The notes: a model not told the origin generated them from the letters alone. 6,753 nt of DNA from CAYMTN01 sp964393335 (GCA_964393335.1 CAYMTN010000265.1:1-6753); one strand, 5' to 3'. Positions 1 to 5,983 are shown, counted from the stretch's first letter. Translations and numbers: made by a program.

Positions 1-12
1 CAAAGTTTTGGC

Positions 13-58
13 CCACCTTTTTCAAAAGGTGGTGGGGTATGGGACGCCCCACCAAAAC
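13..58. repeat. Compound inverted-repeat element
   Basis: A perfect 9-bp stem (CCACCTTTT at 13-21, AAAAGGTGG at 24-32) with a 2-nt loop is followed by a second stem that reuses its right arm (GGTGGGG at 31-37, CCCCACC at 47-53). An outer pair, GTTTTGG (5-11) and CCAAAAC (52-58), encloses both. The two inner stems are mutually exclusive because they share 31-32. No T-tract follows on either strand, so this is not a canonical intrinsic terminator. It could be the 3' end structure of a gene lying left of the window, or a dispersed intergenic hairpin; the 12-mer CCTTTTTCAAAA in its core recurs in the hairpin at 6100-6121. Confidence 0.6.
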
Positions 59-80
59 CCGCGTGTTATTTCCGCCGGTC

Positions 81-92
81 TGTACTAGTACA
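81..92. promoter_or_regulatory. Perfect 12-bp palindrome, possible operator
   Basis: TGTACTAGTACA reads identically on both strands. It sits inside a weaker outer inverted repeat (GCGTGT at 61-66, ACACGC at 90-95) and ends 9 bp before a weak -35-like element (102-107) upstream of dtd. The symmetry and position fit a dimeric repressor site, but no regulator gene is in the window and a single copy proves little. Confidence 0.25.
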
Positions 93-101
93 CGCATGAA
101 T

Positions 102-130
102 TTGATGGTTTGAATGTTTTTCCATAGCAT
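102..130 (+). promoter_or_regulatory. Possible sigma-70-type promoter for dtd operon
   Basis: TTGATG (102-107) and TAGCAT (125-130) are separated by 17 bp; each matches 4 of 6 consensus positions. Transcription would start near 137, giving a leader of about 160 nt that contains the hairpin repeats at 135-155, 179-191 and 217-237. The matches are weak and the assignment is tentative. Confidence 0.22.
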
Positions 131-134
131 ACAA

Positions 135-155
135 GGGGCGCTGCAAACAACGCCC
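135..155. repeat. Short hairpin repeat, copy 1
   Basis: GGGGCGCTGC begins at 135 and the element closes with CGCCC at 151-155, giving a 5-bp stem (GGGCG/CGCCC). Copy 2 at 217-237 has the same length and the same first ten bases, with different loop bases. A pair of near-identical short hairpins in one gap points to a dispersed intergenic repeat family. Confidence 0.5.
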
Positions 156-178
156 AACATTCAAAGGATGTGCATCAA

Positions 179-191
179 ACCTGCACCAGGT
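179..191. repeat. Small inverted repeat
   Basis: ACCTG (179-183) and CAGGT (187-191) form a perfect 5-bp stem around a 3-nt loop, between the two GGGGCGCTGC hairpin repeats. It may be part of a structured leader ahead of dtd or may be chance. Confidence 0.25.
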
Positions 192-216
192 ATCTACCCG
201 TAAATTCATTTTGGTA

Positions 217-237
217 GGGGCGCTGCTTGCTGCGCCC
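217..237. repeat. Short hairpin repeat, copy 2
   Basis: GGGGCGCTGC (217-226) leads into a 6-bp stem, GGGCGC (218-223) with GCGCCC (232-237). It is the second copy of the element at 135-155 and lies 60 bp before the dtd start codon. The rest of the 1-296 gap shows no open frame that looks like a gene. Confidence 0.5.
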
Positions 238-296
238 AGTAATTTATGGATAGGTTGTAAGGCATTTTTCCACCAGCACAGGAAGGAAGCTCAACC

Positions 297-746
297 ATGC
301 GGGCGGTGTTACAGCGCGTCAGCAGCGGATCGGTGGTCGTCGATGGGGCGGTGACCGGCGCAATCGATCATGGTTTCGTGATCCTGGTCGGGGTCGGGCA
401 CGACGACGGCGACGAACAGGCGCAGTGGTTGGCGCGTAAAATCGCCGGGCTGCGCGTATTTGAAGACGCCGGGGGAAAGTTTAACCTGTCGCTGCTGGAT
501 GTGGGCGGCGGCTGCCTGGTCGTGTCGCAATTTACATTGTATGCCGATGCGCGTAAGGGCCGCCGTCCCAGCTTCACGGACGCCGCGCCGCCGGAGATCG
601 CGGAGCCGCTGATCGAGCGTTTCGCCGGGATGCTGCGCCGGGCCGGGGTGGGGCGCGTCGAGATGGGTGTGTTCGGCGCACGGATGCAGGTTGAGATTCA
701 CAACGATGGCCCGGTGACGATTCTGCTGGATACGGACCACGCCTGA
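297..746 (+). CDS. dtd: D-aminoacyl-tRNA deacylase (DTD)
   Basis: Hydrolyses the ester bond between tRNA and wrongly attached D-amino acids (and glycine on tRNA-Ala), recycling the tRNA; it acts in the cytoplasm as a homodimer. The 149-aa length is typical. The start MRAVLQRVSSGSVVVDG is the family N-terminus. The active-site motif SQFTLY is at residues 77-82, and the cross-subunit Gly-cisPro motif lies in NDGPVT at 136-141, with G138-P139 giving chiral selection by steric exclusion. Both motifs are intact, so the enzyme should be functional. The ATG is set by a strong purine-rich ribosome site, GGAAGGAAG at 281-289. The YbjQ-family gene follows after 46 bp on the same strand and may be co-transcribed. 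Confidence 0.97.
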   Translation: MRAVLQRVSSGSVVVDGAVTGAIDHGFVILVGVGHDDGDEQAQWLARKIAGLRVFEDAGGKFNLSLLDVGGGCLVVSQFTLYADARKGRRPSFTDAAPPEIAEPLIERFAGMLRRAGVGRVEMGVFGARMQVEIHNDGPVTILLDTDHA

Positions 747-792
747 TGCATGCCGCCCCTATGCGCGAACGAGGAGACAAGGAGAACGGTTG

Positions 793-1125
793 ATGGACCA
801 CAACATGACGACCACTGCATTTGACCTGCCCGGCTACCGCGTGACGCGGAACCTGGGCGTCGTGCGCGGCGTGACGGTGCGCGCGCGCGGGATCGGACCG
901 CAGATCGCTGCCGGGCTGCGGACCCTGGTCGGCGGCAAGATTGACGAGTACGTGTCGCTGTGTGAGGAAACACGCGGCGAAGCGTTTGATTTGATGACCG
1001 AACATGCGGACGGGTTGGGCGCGAACGCGATCATCGGCGTGCGTTATGACGCGACCGAGTTATCCGAAAACATGACCGAAGTGCTGGCCTATGGCACGGC
1101 GGTGATCGTCGAACGGCAGAGCTAA
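793..1125 (+). CDS. YbjQ/UPF0145 family (putative heavy-metal-binding) protein
   Basis: A 110-aa cytoplasmic protein of the YbjQ/UPF0145 (DUF74) family, whose members form small oligomeric rings and are called heavy-metal-binding domain proteins without a proven role. Visible family features are the opening strand around NLGVVRGVTVRA (20-31), the helix with GLRTLVGGKIDEY (41-53), and the hallmark LGANAIIGVRYD (75-86) followed by a closing strand YGTAVIVE (100-107). The ATG at 793 is preferred: AAGGAG at 779-784 lies 8 nt upstream. A TTG at 790 and an ATG at 805 are also in frame. It is downstream of dtd on the same strand and converges on the opposing DUF4013 gene with only 16 bp between stops. 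Family assignment is firm; function is not known. Confidence 0.88.
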   Translation: MDHNMTTTAFDLPGYRVTRNLGVVRGVTVRARGIGPQIAAGLRTLVGGKIDEYVSLCEETRGEAFDLMTEHADGLGANAIIGVRYDATELSENMTEVLAYGTAVIVERQS

Positions 1126-1141
1126 CGCGCGGCGCTGTGCG

Positions 1142-1888
1142 CTACCGCCGCACGGGCGGTTTGATCGGGCGGATCACGCTGGGGCGCGGGCGATGATCGC
1201 GCAGGTGCGCGCCCCACTGCCCGTTGAGGTGGCTGATCACGGCGAAGTTCGCGAACTGGATGTAGGCTCCCAGCAGGCACGTCGAGGACGCGATCACCGA
1301 GACGACCTGCGTCACCAGCGTCAGCAAAAACAGGTTGAGCATCAACAGCCCGGCGGCTCTGCGCTGCGCCCACACCGCGTCGGCGCAGTCGAGGATGTTG
1401 ACAAACGCGGAGAATTCCCCGGTTTCCGCATAGCGCGCGATGGCGGCCATCACCAGCGGCGCGCTGAGCACCAGCCAGATCAGCGCCAGCGAAAAACAGA
1501 CCAGGATCATCGAGAGTTTGCCCCGGTCGATGGCCGGTGTGCTGGCTTGCGTGATCACGATGTCGTACAGGTTCAGGCCGGACAGGATGTTGAACGCCAG
1601 CGACGCCGCCAGCCCGACCAGGATGAACGCCGGCAGGTAATACACCAGCGTGCCCGCAAACACGACGAGTCCCCGCACGAAATCGCTGCCCAGGGATTCC
1701 CAATCCGGCAGTTCGTCGTCGCGCCCGTCGAGCACGTCGCGGATGATACGAAGCTGGTAACCGAGCAGCACGATCCCCGTCAAAAAAAACAGCGGCAGCA
1801 AGAGCGCCATCAAAGCGCCGATGATCGACTTCGTGACGGCGTTTTGCCCGGAAAACGGGTATTTGAGCGCGCGTCCCAGGTCGATCAC
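1142..1888 (-). CDS. DUF4013 multi-pass membrane protein (cassette gene 5)
   Basis: A 248-aa integral membrane protein of the DUF4013 family, whose function is unknown. It opens with the family-like MIDLGRALKYPFSG. Likely membrane segments are at about 21-46, 71-101, 125-150, 178-201 and 203-220. A polar GYQLRIIRDVLDG (43-55) and DELPDW (58-63) lie between the first two, and RYAETGEFSAF is at 152-162. A basic, proline-rich tail follows (about 226-248). The start is a GTG that overlaps the TGA stop of the preceding small membrane gene as GTGA, which implies translational coupling. It is the last gene of the cassette and a paralogue of the first (3033-3680): both share RYAETG-x-FS and a late H-L-x-GQ segment. 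The family call is by pattern recognition. Confidence 0.82.
   Translation of the reverse strand: MIDLGRALKYPFSGQNAVTKSIIGALMALLLPLFFLTGIVLLGYQLRIIRDVLDGRDDELPDWESLGSDFVRGLVVFAGTLVYYLPAFILVGLAASLAFNILSGLNLYDIVITQASTPAIDRGKLSMILVCFSLALIWLVLSAPLVMAAIARYAETGEFSAFVNILDCADAVWAQRRAAGLLMLNLFLLTLVTQVVSVIASSTCLLGAYIQFANFAVISHLNGQWGAHLRDHRPRPSVIRPIKPPVRR
1144..1160 (+). terminator. Weak terminator-like hairpin after the dtd operon
   Basis: ACCGCC (1144-1149) pairs with GGCGGT (1155-1160) around a 5-nt loop, 18 nt after the + strand stop codon, followed only by TT. It overlaps the last codons of the convergent DUF4013 gene, where it encodes Pro-Pro-Val-Arg-Arg. The T-tract is too short for a confident intrinsic terminator. 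Confidence 0.28.
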
Positions 1889-2241
1889 GAATGTACCCGC
1901 TGTCCCTCGTGTTCCGCTAACAACAGCGCTTCCAGGTCATAAATCTCGTCGTCGTCCAGGGAATCCACCAGCCGCTCGAGCCGGTCCAGCCGGGTGCGTT
2001 TGGCTTTGGCAAGCGCGCGGGCGGAGTCGTCGGCGTCCTGGCCGGGTGCAGCCCGCCATACCGCTTTCGTGCCTTTGGCCGCTGCTTCGGTCAGGGTGGC
2101 GATGAGGATCAACAAGAACACGCCGCCCCAAAAATCGATCTCCGCGTTGGTCGTGACAAGGATCGCCCCGATGATGCCGAACATGACGGTCAGGGCGCTC
2201 CAGATAATCAGGGTGGCCCCCAGGCGTGAACTGTCGTGCAT
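1885..2241 (-). CDS. Small two-helix membrane protein, paralogue C (cassette gene 4)
   Basis: A 118-aa protein I do not recognise as a named family. A short N-terminus, MHDSSRL, leads to a hydrophobic helix (about 8-30), a short loop, a second helix (about 38-52), a basic/polar linker (about 60-86), and the signature RLERLVDSLDDDEIYDLEALLL split as RLERL (87-91) and LDDDEIYDLEALLL (95-108). Positive charge on the C-terminal side suggests both ends are cytoplasmic. The start codon abuts the stop of paralogue B with no gap (TAAATG on the - strand), and a strong AGGAGGT (complement of 2248-2254) lies inside the end of paralogue B. The end overlaps the following GTG start by 4 bp. It is one of three tandem paralogues between two DUF4013 genes. 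Confidence 0.85.
   Translation of the reverse strand: MHDSSRLGATLIIWSALTVMFGIIGAILVTTNAEIDFWGGVFLLILIATLTEAAAKGTKAVWRAAPGQDADDSARALAKAKRTRLDRLERLVDSLDDDEIYDLEALLLAEHEGQRVHS
1925..1980 (-). repeat. 56-bp coding repeat, copy C
   Basis: This stretch encodes the acidic C-terminal signature of paralogue C. Its first 35 bases differ from copy A (2700-2755) at only one position, including synonymous sites, while copy B (2294-2349) is more diverged. It marks the gene triplication at DNA level. Confidence 0.7.
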
Positions 2242-2610
2242 TTAGTGACCTCCTGACCCGCGCCGCTCCTGATCGCCGTGTTGGGCCAGCAGCAGCGCTT
2301 CCAGCTCGTACACCTCGTCGTCGTCCAGCGAGTCGATCAGGTCTTCGACGCGGCGGCCCCGCCGTTTTTGTTTGAGCCGGGCGCGCGCCCGCGCCATGTC
2401 GTCGCGTTCCCGATTGCCTTGAAAGCCGCTGTGCCACACGGCATACGTCACTGCCAGCGCCGCTGCGGCAGTGACGGCCATCATGCCGACAATCGCCGCG
2501 CTGTTGGCGTTGGCAATCGCGCCGGTCGGGGATGTCAGGGCGGCCCCCGTCAGCCCCAGGAAGCCGATCCAGATGATGACGGTTGCAAACAGTCGTGCCA
2601 GATCACGCAT
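2242..2610 (-). CDS. Small two-helix membrane protein, paralogue B (cassette gene 3)
   Basis: A 122-aa protein of the same unnamed family. MRDLARL opens it; hydrophobic helices lie at about 8-25 and 38-59, ending in AVW; a strongly basic linker (RARARLKQKRRGRR, 74-87) precedes the signature, here VEDL (88-91) and LDDDEVYELEALLL (95-108), then a charged tail. It is the most diverged of the three at the signature: I to V, D to E, RLERL to RVEDL. It begins 19 bp after the stop of paralogue A. Its ribosome site is weak (only TAGGCGA close to the ATG), so translation may depend on coupling to the gene before it. It ends flush against the start of paralogue C. Confidence 0.83.
   Translation of the reverse strand: MRDLARLFATVIIWIGFLGLTGAALTSPTGAIANANSAAIVGMMAVTAAAALAVTYAVWHSGFQGNRERDDMARARARLKQKRRGRRVEDLIDSLDDDEVYELEALLLAQHGDQERRGSGGH
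2294..2349 (-). repeat. 56-bp coding repeat, copy B
   Basis: Encodes the signature region of paralogue B and aligns without gaps with copies C (1925-1980) and A (2700-2755). The centre CTCGTCGTCGTCCAG (+ strand) is the same in all three. Confidence 0.65.
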
Positions 2611-2629
2611 GAAAATCGCCTATCTGCTC

Positions 2630-3004
2630 TCAAACATCCTGGCGGCGGCGGGCCACGCCGTTATCGCGCCCGGCGCTGTCACGGTCGCGTGACAGCAGCA
2701 GCGCTTCGAGGTCATAAATCTCGTCGTCGTCCAGTGCCTCGATCAGCCGTTCGAGGCGGTTACTCTGGACGCGTTTGGCTTTGCGGGATACGGTTTCGGT
2801 GTCCTGCGCGGCCCGCTCGCCGCCAAGCCAGACTGCCAGCGTGCCGACCAGCGCCGCCAGCGCAAACGTGACCGCCGTCACGACCAGGGTCGTTTCGCTG
2901 GCGCGCGCCATTGGCCCGGTGACCGTCGTAAACGTCGTGGAGACGGTGATGGTGAAGGCTAACCAGATGATCAGGGTACCGATCAGACGAGTGCTGTCGC
3001 GCAT
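2630..3004 (-). CDS. Small two-helix membrane protein, paralogue A (cassette gene 2)
   Basis: A 124-aa protein and the first of the three tandem paralogues. MRDSTRLIGTLIIW starts it; helices lie at about 8-28 and 39-61. A polar linker with RKAKR (74-78) precedes RLERL (83-87) and LDDDEIYDLEALLL (91-104). The tail is rich in Arg and Asp (105-124). The gene starts 28 bp after the stop of the first DUF4013 gene. GGAGG (complement of 3019-3023) lies 14 nt before the ATG, which is longer than usual; no better in-frame start is visible. No family name can be given. The C-terminal module resembles, in size and placement, other short terminal helical modules attached to membrane proteins (SHOCT-like), but no specific match is claimed. 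Confidence 0.83.
   Translation of the reverse strand: MRDSTRLIGTLIIWLAFTITVSTTFTTVTGPMARASETTLVVTAVTFALAALVGTLAVWLGGERAAQDTETVSRKAKRVQSNRLERLIEALDDDEIYDLEALLLSRDRDSAGRDNGVARRRQDV
2700..2755 (-). repeat. 56-bp coding repeat, copy A
   Basis: Encodes the signature region of paralogue A and is nearly identical over its first 35 bases to copy C, 775 bp away, although the remaining parts of the two genes have diverged widely. This contrast suggests strong constraint or gene conversion. Confidence 0.7.
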
Positions 3005-3032
3005 AAAATTGTTATCATCCTCCGCAGGCGCG

Positions 3033-3680
3033 CTACGCGCCGGTTATCTCAAGCCCGGCCTGTCCGACCAGGTGGCCGGTGACGACCTGGGTGTAAAAAA
3101 TGGCGGCGGGCAGCCCGATGCACGTCAGCGCGGCAATCGGTATCACCACCGACATGATCAATGATACCACGATGCCGTATACCAACAGCATCAGCAGCGT
3201 GCCGACGTTGTCACGCACGTCTTGCCACAGCGCGCCAAAGCGCATGAATTCCGAAAAGTTGCCGGTTTCGGCGTAGCGGATGACGCCCATCCAGTACATG
3301 CCCCCGGCCACGATGCCGTACAGGATCATGAAGCCGCTCACGCACACCGTCAGGCAGGCGAGCAGCAGGCCGCCCACGTCCGAGTTGCCCAGGATGCTGC
3401 CCGGTATCACGATCAGGCAGGCCAACAGGATGGCGGGCAGCGCGTAGATCAGGCCGCCGATGAATCCCATCAGCCCATCGGCGATCACCTGCCCGATCTC
3501 GTCACCGCCCGGCAGCGGGCGGTTGCTGCGGCGCATGACCCGGCGGGCCACGTTGATCTGGTAGCCCAACGGGATAAACGGCAGCACGAATCCGACCAGC
3601 GTCAGCAGCGTGCCGATCAGAATCTTGACGATCCAATCGTCGTCGTCAAACGGAAAACTCATCGCCCGTACAAAATCCAT
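3033..3680 (-). CDS. DUF4013 multi-pass membrane protein (cassette gene 1)
   Basis: A 215-aa DUF4013-family integral membrane protein of unknown function. It opens with MDFVRAMSFPFDDDDWIVKI, the aromatic and acidic start typical of the family. Membrane segments are likely at about 18-40, 68-94, 102-128, 158-181 and 183-205. Conserved points are LGYQINVARRVM (38-49), IRYAETGNFSEF (134-145) and a late TGHLVGQ (201-207). The ATG at 3680 is chosen because it aligns with the family N-terminus and has GGAG 9 nt upstream; a longer frame from 3722 would add 14 unrelated residues. It is the promoter-proximal gene of the five-gene cassette and a distant paralogue of the last one. Confidence 0.85.
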   Translation of the reverse strand: MDFVRAMSFPFDDDDWIVKILIGTLLTLVGFVLPFIPLGYQINVARRVMRRSNRPLPGGDEIGQVIADGLMGFIGGLIYALPAILLACLIVIPGSILGNSDVGGLLLACLTVCVSGFMILYGIVAGGMYWMGVIRYAETGNFSEFMRFGALWQDVRDNVGTLLMLLVYGIVVSLIMSVVIPIAALTCIGLPAAIFYTQVVTGHLVGQAGLEITGA

Positions 3681-3735
3681 TGGTGTTTTCTCCCCCGACT
3701 CAGTGCCTGCCGCGCAGCGCAATTACACTCTGCTA

Positions 3736-3741
3736 AGTATA
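3736..3741 (-). promoter_or_regulatory. Possible -10 element for the five-gene cassette
   Basis: The - strand reads TATACT here, matching 5 of 6 bases of the -10 consensus, about 56 bp before the ATG of the first DUF4013 gene and just after the hydrolase stop at 3779. No good -35 is visible at 16-18 bp spacing. The 98-bp gap, wider than any gap inside the cassette, supports a separate transcription start. Confidence 0.3.
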
Positions 3742-3778
3742 CGCAGATCGCGTCTTCGCGTTGCGCGTCGCATGGCCG

Positions 3779-5983
3779 CTAAACTCCCACCAGCGTGATC
3801 GTCACCGAGGCCGGTGGCAGGCGCGGCGTGGTCGCGCGGATGGTGACCGTGCCCGGTGCGTGCCGCGCTTTGACGAACAGCGCCGCCTGCCCGCCCATCA
3901 ACGGGAAGGGCTGCTCGCCGATCAGGTCGGCGGGGCCGTCCACCTCAAAGCCGATCACGGCCTGCGAATAGGGCAGGCGGTTGCCGTAGCGGTCCACGAT
4001 GCGGAAGACCAGCCGCGTCATATCCGCGCCGTCGGCGTGCAGCGTCTCCGAATCGGCACGCAGTTCCAGCGCGGCGGGCAGCCCGTCCCCGGCGATGCGG
4101 TGCTCGATCACGGCGCTGCCGTTCAGGTAACCGACGATGCGCAGGTCCGAGCGCTGCGCGCCCCCCCACATCGTCGAAAAGCCGGTGACCGTAAACGGCG
4201 CGTGCGGCAGGTGCGGGTAGGTGGCGCGGTCCGGCTCGAAGCGCCCGATGTAGTCGTCCTCCACGTGAACCTTGATCGCGTCGCAATTGCTGAACACGAT
4301 CAGCGGGTTGAACCCGCCGACGCTGCGCTCGCCCTGCGCGAACACCGTCGCCGGGTAGAGCACAACGCGCTCGGCGGGATCGACCTGGCTGGCGTACGCG
4401 TAGGCGGCGTGTTTGGGCAGGCGGAACGTATCCATTACCCCGTGGTAACAGATGCGGTCACCGGAGCCGAAATCGACGTGCGTATTGTAGTCGAACGCGC
4501 ACCAACCAATCGCCCCCGCGACGCGCGGCATGCCAAGCTGTTTGTCCTGGATGCGGGCATGGCGCAGGGCGTGTTCGACGGCGCGTTCTTCCTGGTCCCA
4601 GCTTTTGGTGGGGAACATGTGCCCGTTGAACTCGGTGACGAGGTGCGGCGTGTGGATCGGCTCCAGCACGTCGTTCGAAAAGTCGTTGAAGGTGAAGACG
4701 TCCTCCAAAAACTCGCTTTCCATGAAATAACGCACGCCGCCGGTTTGGCGCGTCGGATCGAGCTGGTGGGCGAGGGCGTTGGTCTGCGTGTAGAAGTCGT
4801 GATCGTCCAGTGATTCGTTGATGCGCACGCCCCACAGAATGATCGACGGGTGGTGGCGGTCGCGTTCGATCATGGCGCGCACGTCGCGCAGGCTGAGCGC
4901 TTTCCAGGCGGCATCCCCGATGTGCTGCCAGCCGGGGATTTCCTCGAACACGAGCAGGCCGATCTCGTCGCAGCGATCCAGAAAATAGGGCGACTGCGGG
5001 TAATGTGACGTGCGCACGATGTTGCAGCCCAACTCGTGTTTGATGATGTCGGCATCCATCTGTTGCAGCCGCGCCGGGGCCGCCGCGCCGATGAAGGGGT
5101 AGGTCTGGTGGCGGTTGAGGCCGATCAGGTCCACCCGCGCGCCGTTGAGGTAGAACCCGCCATCCGTGCGGAACTCGGCCTCGCGCCAGCCAAACCGCAC
5201 GATCACCGAATCGAGCAGCTCGCCGTCGTCGAACAACCCGACCTCGACCGTGTACAACACGGGCTGGTCGAGCGTCCACAGCACGACCGACTCGACGCGC
5301 TCGAAGCTGACCAGCGTCGTCAATTCCTCGCCCGCCGCGACGGTCGGCGCCGCGCTGTCCGACGCGCCTTCCCACACGTCCGGCACGGTGCGGTGCGCTT
5401 TGGCCAGCACCGTCACATTGCGCGGCGACTCGCCCTGGTTCGCCAGCTTCACGTCGATGTCCAGGCGGGGCGTCTCGCTTAGGACATGCTGCGGGCGGAC
5501 GAAGACCTGCTCGACGTGGCACGGCTCGACGTAACGCAGCCACACGTCGCGGTAGATGCCGCCGAACGCCAGGTAATCGACCACGAAACCAAACGGCGGG
5601 ATATCCGGGCGTTCGCTCGAATCCAGCCGCACGGTGAGCACGTTCTGACCGCTGGCGTTGAGATACTCGGTGATGTCGAACGAAAATGGCGTGTAGCCGC
5701 CTTTGTACTCGTCGAACGTGTGCCCGTTGATCGTCACGGTGGCGGCGATCATCGCGCCGTCGAAGTCCAGCCAGACGCGCCGCCCGTTACGCGGCTCCGG
5801 CAGCACAAAACGTTTGCGGTAGGTCGAGACGAACGCGTAGTCGCTCACGCCAAAGTTGTGATGCGGCACCAGCGCGGTGCTGTGCGGCAGCGTCACGGAC
5901 TCAAACGCGTCGTCGGGTGTGTCGGCGGGTACGTCGTCGGGAACGAATAACCAGTCTGCGTTAAATAGATGCGTGCTTCTCAC
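3779..5983 (-). CDS. Glycoside hydrolase family 2, probable beta-galactosidase
   Basis: A 734-aa retaining glycosidase of family GH2, likely releasing galactose from beta-galactosides; beta-glucuronidase or another GH2 activity cannot be excluded. No signal peptide is seen, so it should be cytoplasmic. Domains: N-terminal sugar-binding fold (about 1-160, with GGIYRDVWL at 141-149), immunoglobulin-like domain (about 160-265), TIM barrel (about 270-560), then two beta-sandwich domains resembling GH2 C4/DUF4982 (FSNCDAIKVHV, 564-574) and C5 (RIVDRYGNRL, 661-670). The acid/base is Glu390 in ILWGVRINES (382-391) and the nucleophile is Glu451 in LVTEFNGH (448-455). The GTG at 5983 is chosen: AAGGA lies 9 nt upstream and FNADW follows at residues 7-11. 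The frame stays open to 6112, but that extension is not protein-like and would start within a hairpin. Confidence 0.93.
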   Translation of the reverse strand: MRSTHLFNADWLFVPDDVPADTPDDAFESVTLPHSTALVPHHNFGVSDYAFVSTYRKRFVLPEPRNGRRVWLDFDGAMIAATVTINGHTFDEYKGGYTPFSFDITEYLNASGQNVLTVRLDSSERPDIPPFGFVVDYLAFGGIYRDVWLRYVEPCHVEQVFVRPQHVLSETPRLDIDVKLANQGESPRNVTVLAKAHRTVPDVWEGASDSAAPTVAAGEELTTLVSFERVESVVLWTLDQPVLYTVEVGLFDDGELLDSVIVRFGWREAEFRTDGGFYLNGARVDLIGLNRHQTYPFIGAAAPARLQQMDADIIKHELGCNIVRTSHYPQSPYFLDRCDEIGLLVFEEIPGWQHIGDAAWKALSLRDVRAMIERDRHHPSIILWGVRINESLDDHDFYTQTNALAHQLDPTRQTGGVRYFMESEFLEDVFTFNDFSNDVLEPIHTPHLVTEFNGHMFPTKSWDQEERAVEHALRHARIQDKQLGMPRVAGAIGWCAFDYNTHVDFGSGDRICYHGVMDTFRLPKHAAYAYASQVDPAERVVLYPATVFAQGERSVGGFNPLIVFSNCDAIKVHVEDDYIGRFEPDRATYPHLPHAPFTVTGFSTMWGGAQRSDLRIVGYLNGSAVIEHRIAGDGLPAALELRADSETLHADGADMTRLVFRIVDRYGNRLPYSQAVIGFEVDGPADLIGEQPFPLMGGQAALFVKARHAPGTVTIRATTPRLPPASVTITLVGV

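Noticed and set aside
574..1005. - strand frames opposite dtd and the YbjQ-family gene
   Set aside because: They are antisense to two clearly recognised genes, are rich in Arg, Pro and His, and show no domain features.
1193..1942. 249-codon + strand frame across the last cassette genes
   Set aside because: It is antisense to the DUF4013 gene and paralogue C, is highly charged with many Gln and His residues, and has no ribosome site or domain. It is a GC-driven shadow.
2294..2755. The three 56-bp repeats as a CRISPR array or mobile element
   Set aside because: They are 369 and 406 bp apart, lie in frame in three paralogous genes and encode the same protein motif, so they are traces of gene duplication.
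3681..3722. 14-residue extension of the first DUF4013 gene
   Set aside because: The ATG at 3680 matches the family N-terminus and has a proper ribosome site; the extension is polar, shows no family likeness and lies in the likely leader.
3761..4813. Long + strand open frame (350 codons) opposite the GH2 gene
   Set aside because: It lies antisense within the GH2 coding region, has a low-complexity Arg/Asp/Val/His composition with no recognisable domain, and arises from the high GC content. The GH2 frame carries all catalytic motifs.
4458..5543. 361-codon - strand frame inside the GH2 gene
   Set aside because: It is an out-of-frame reading of the GH2 gene, very rich in Arg, Ala and Pro, with no family features.
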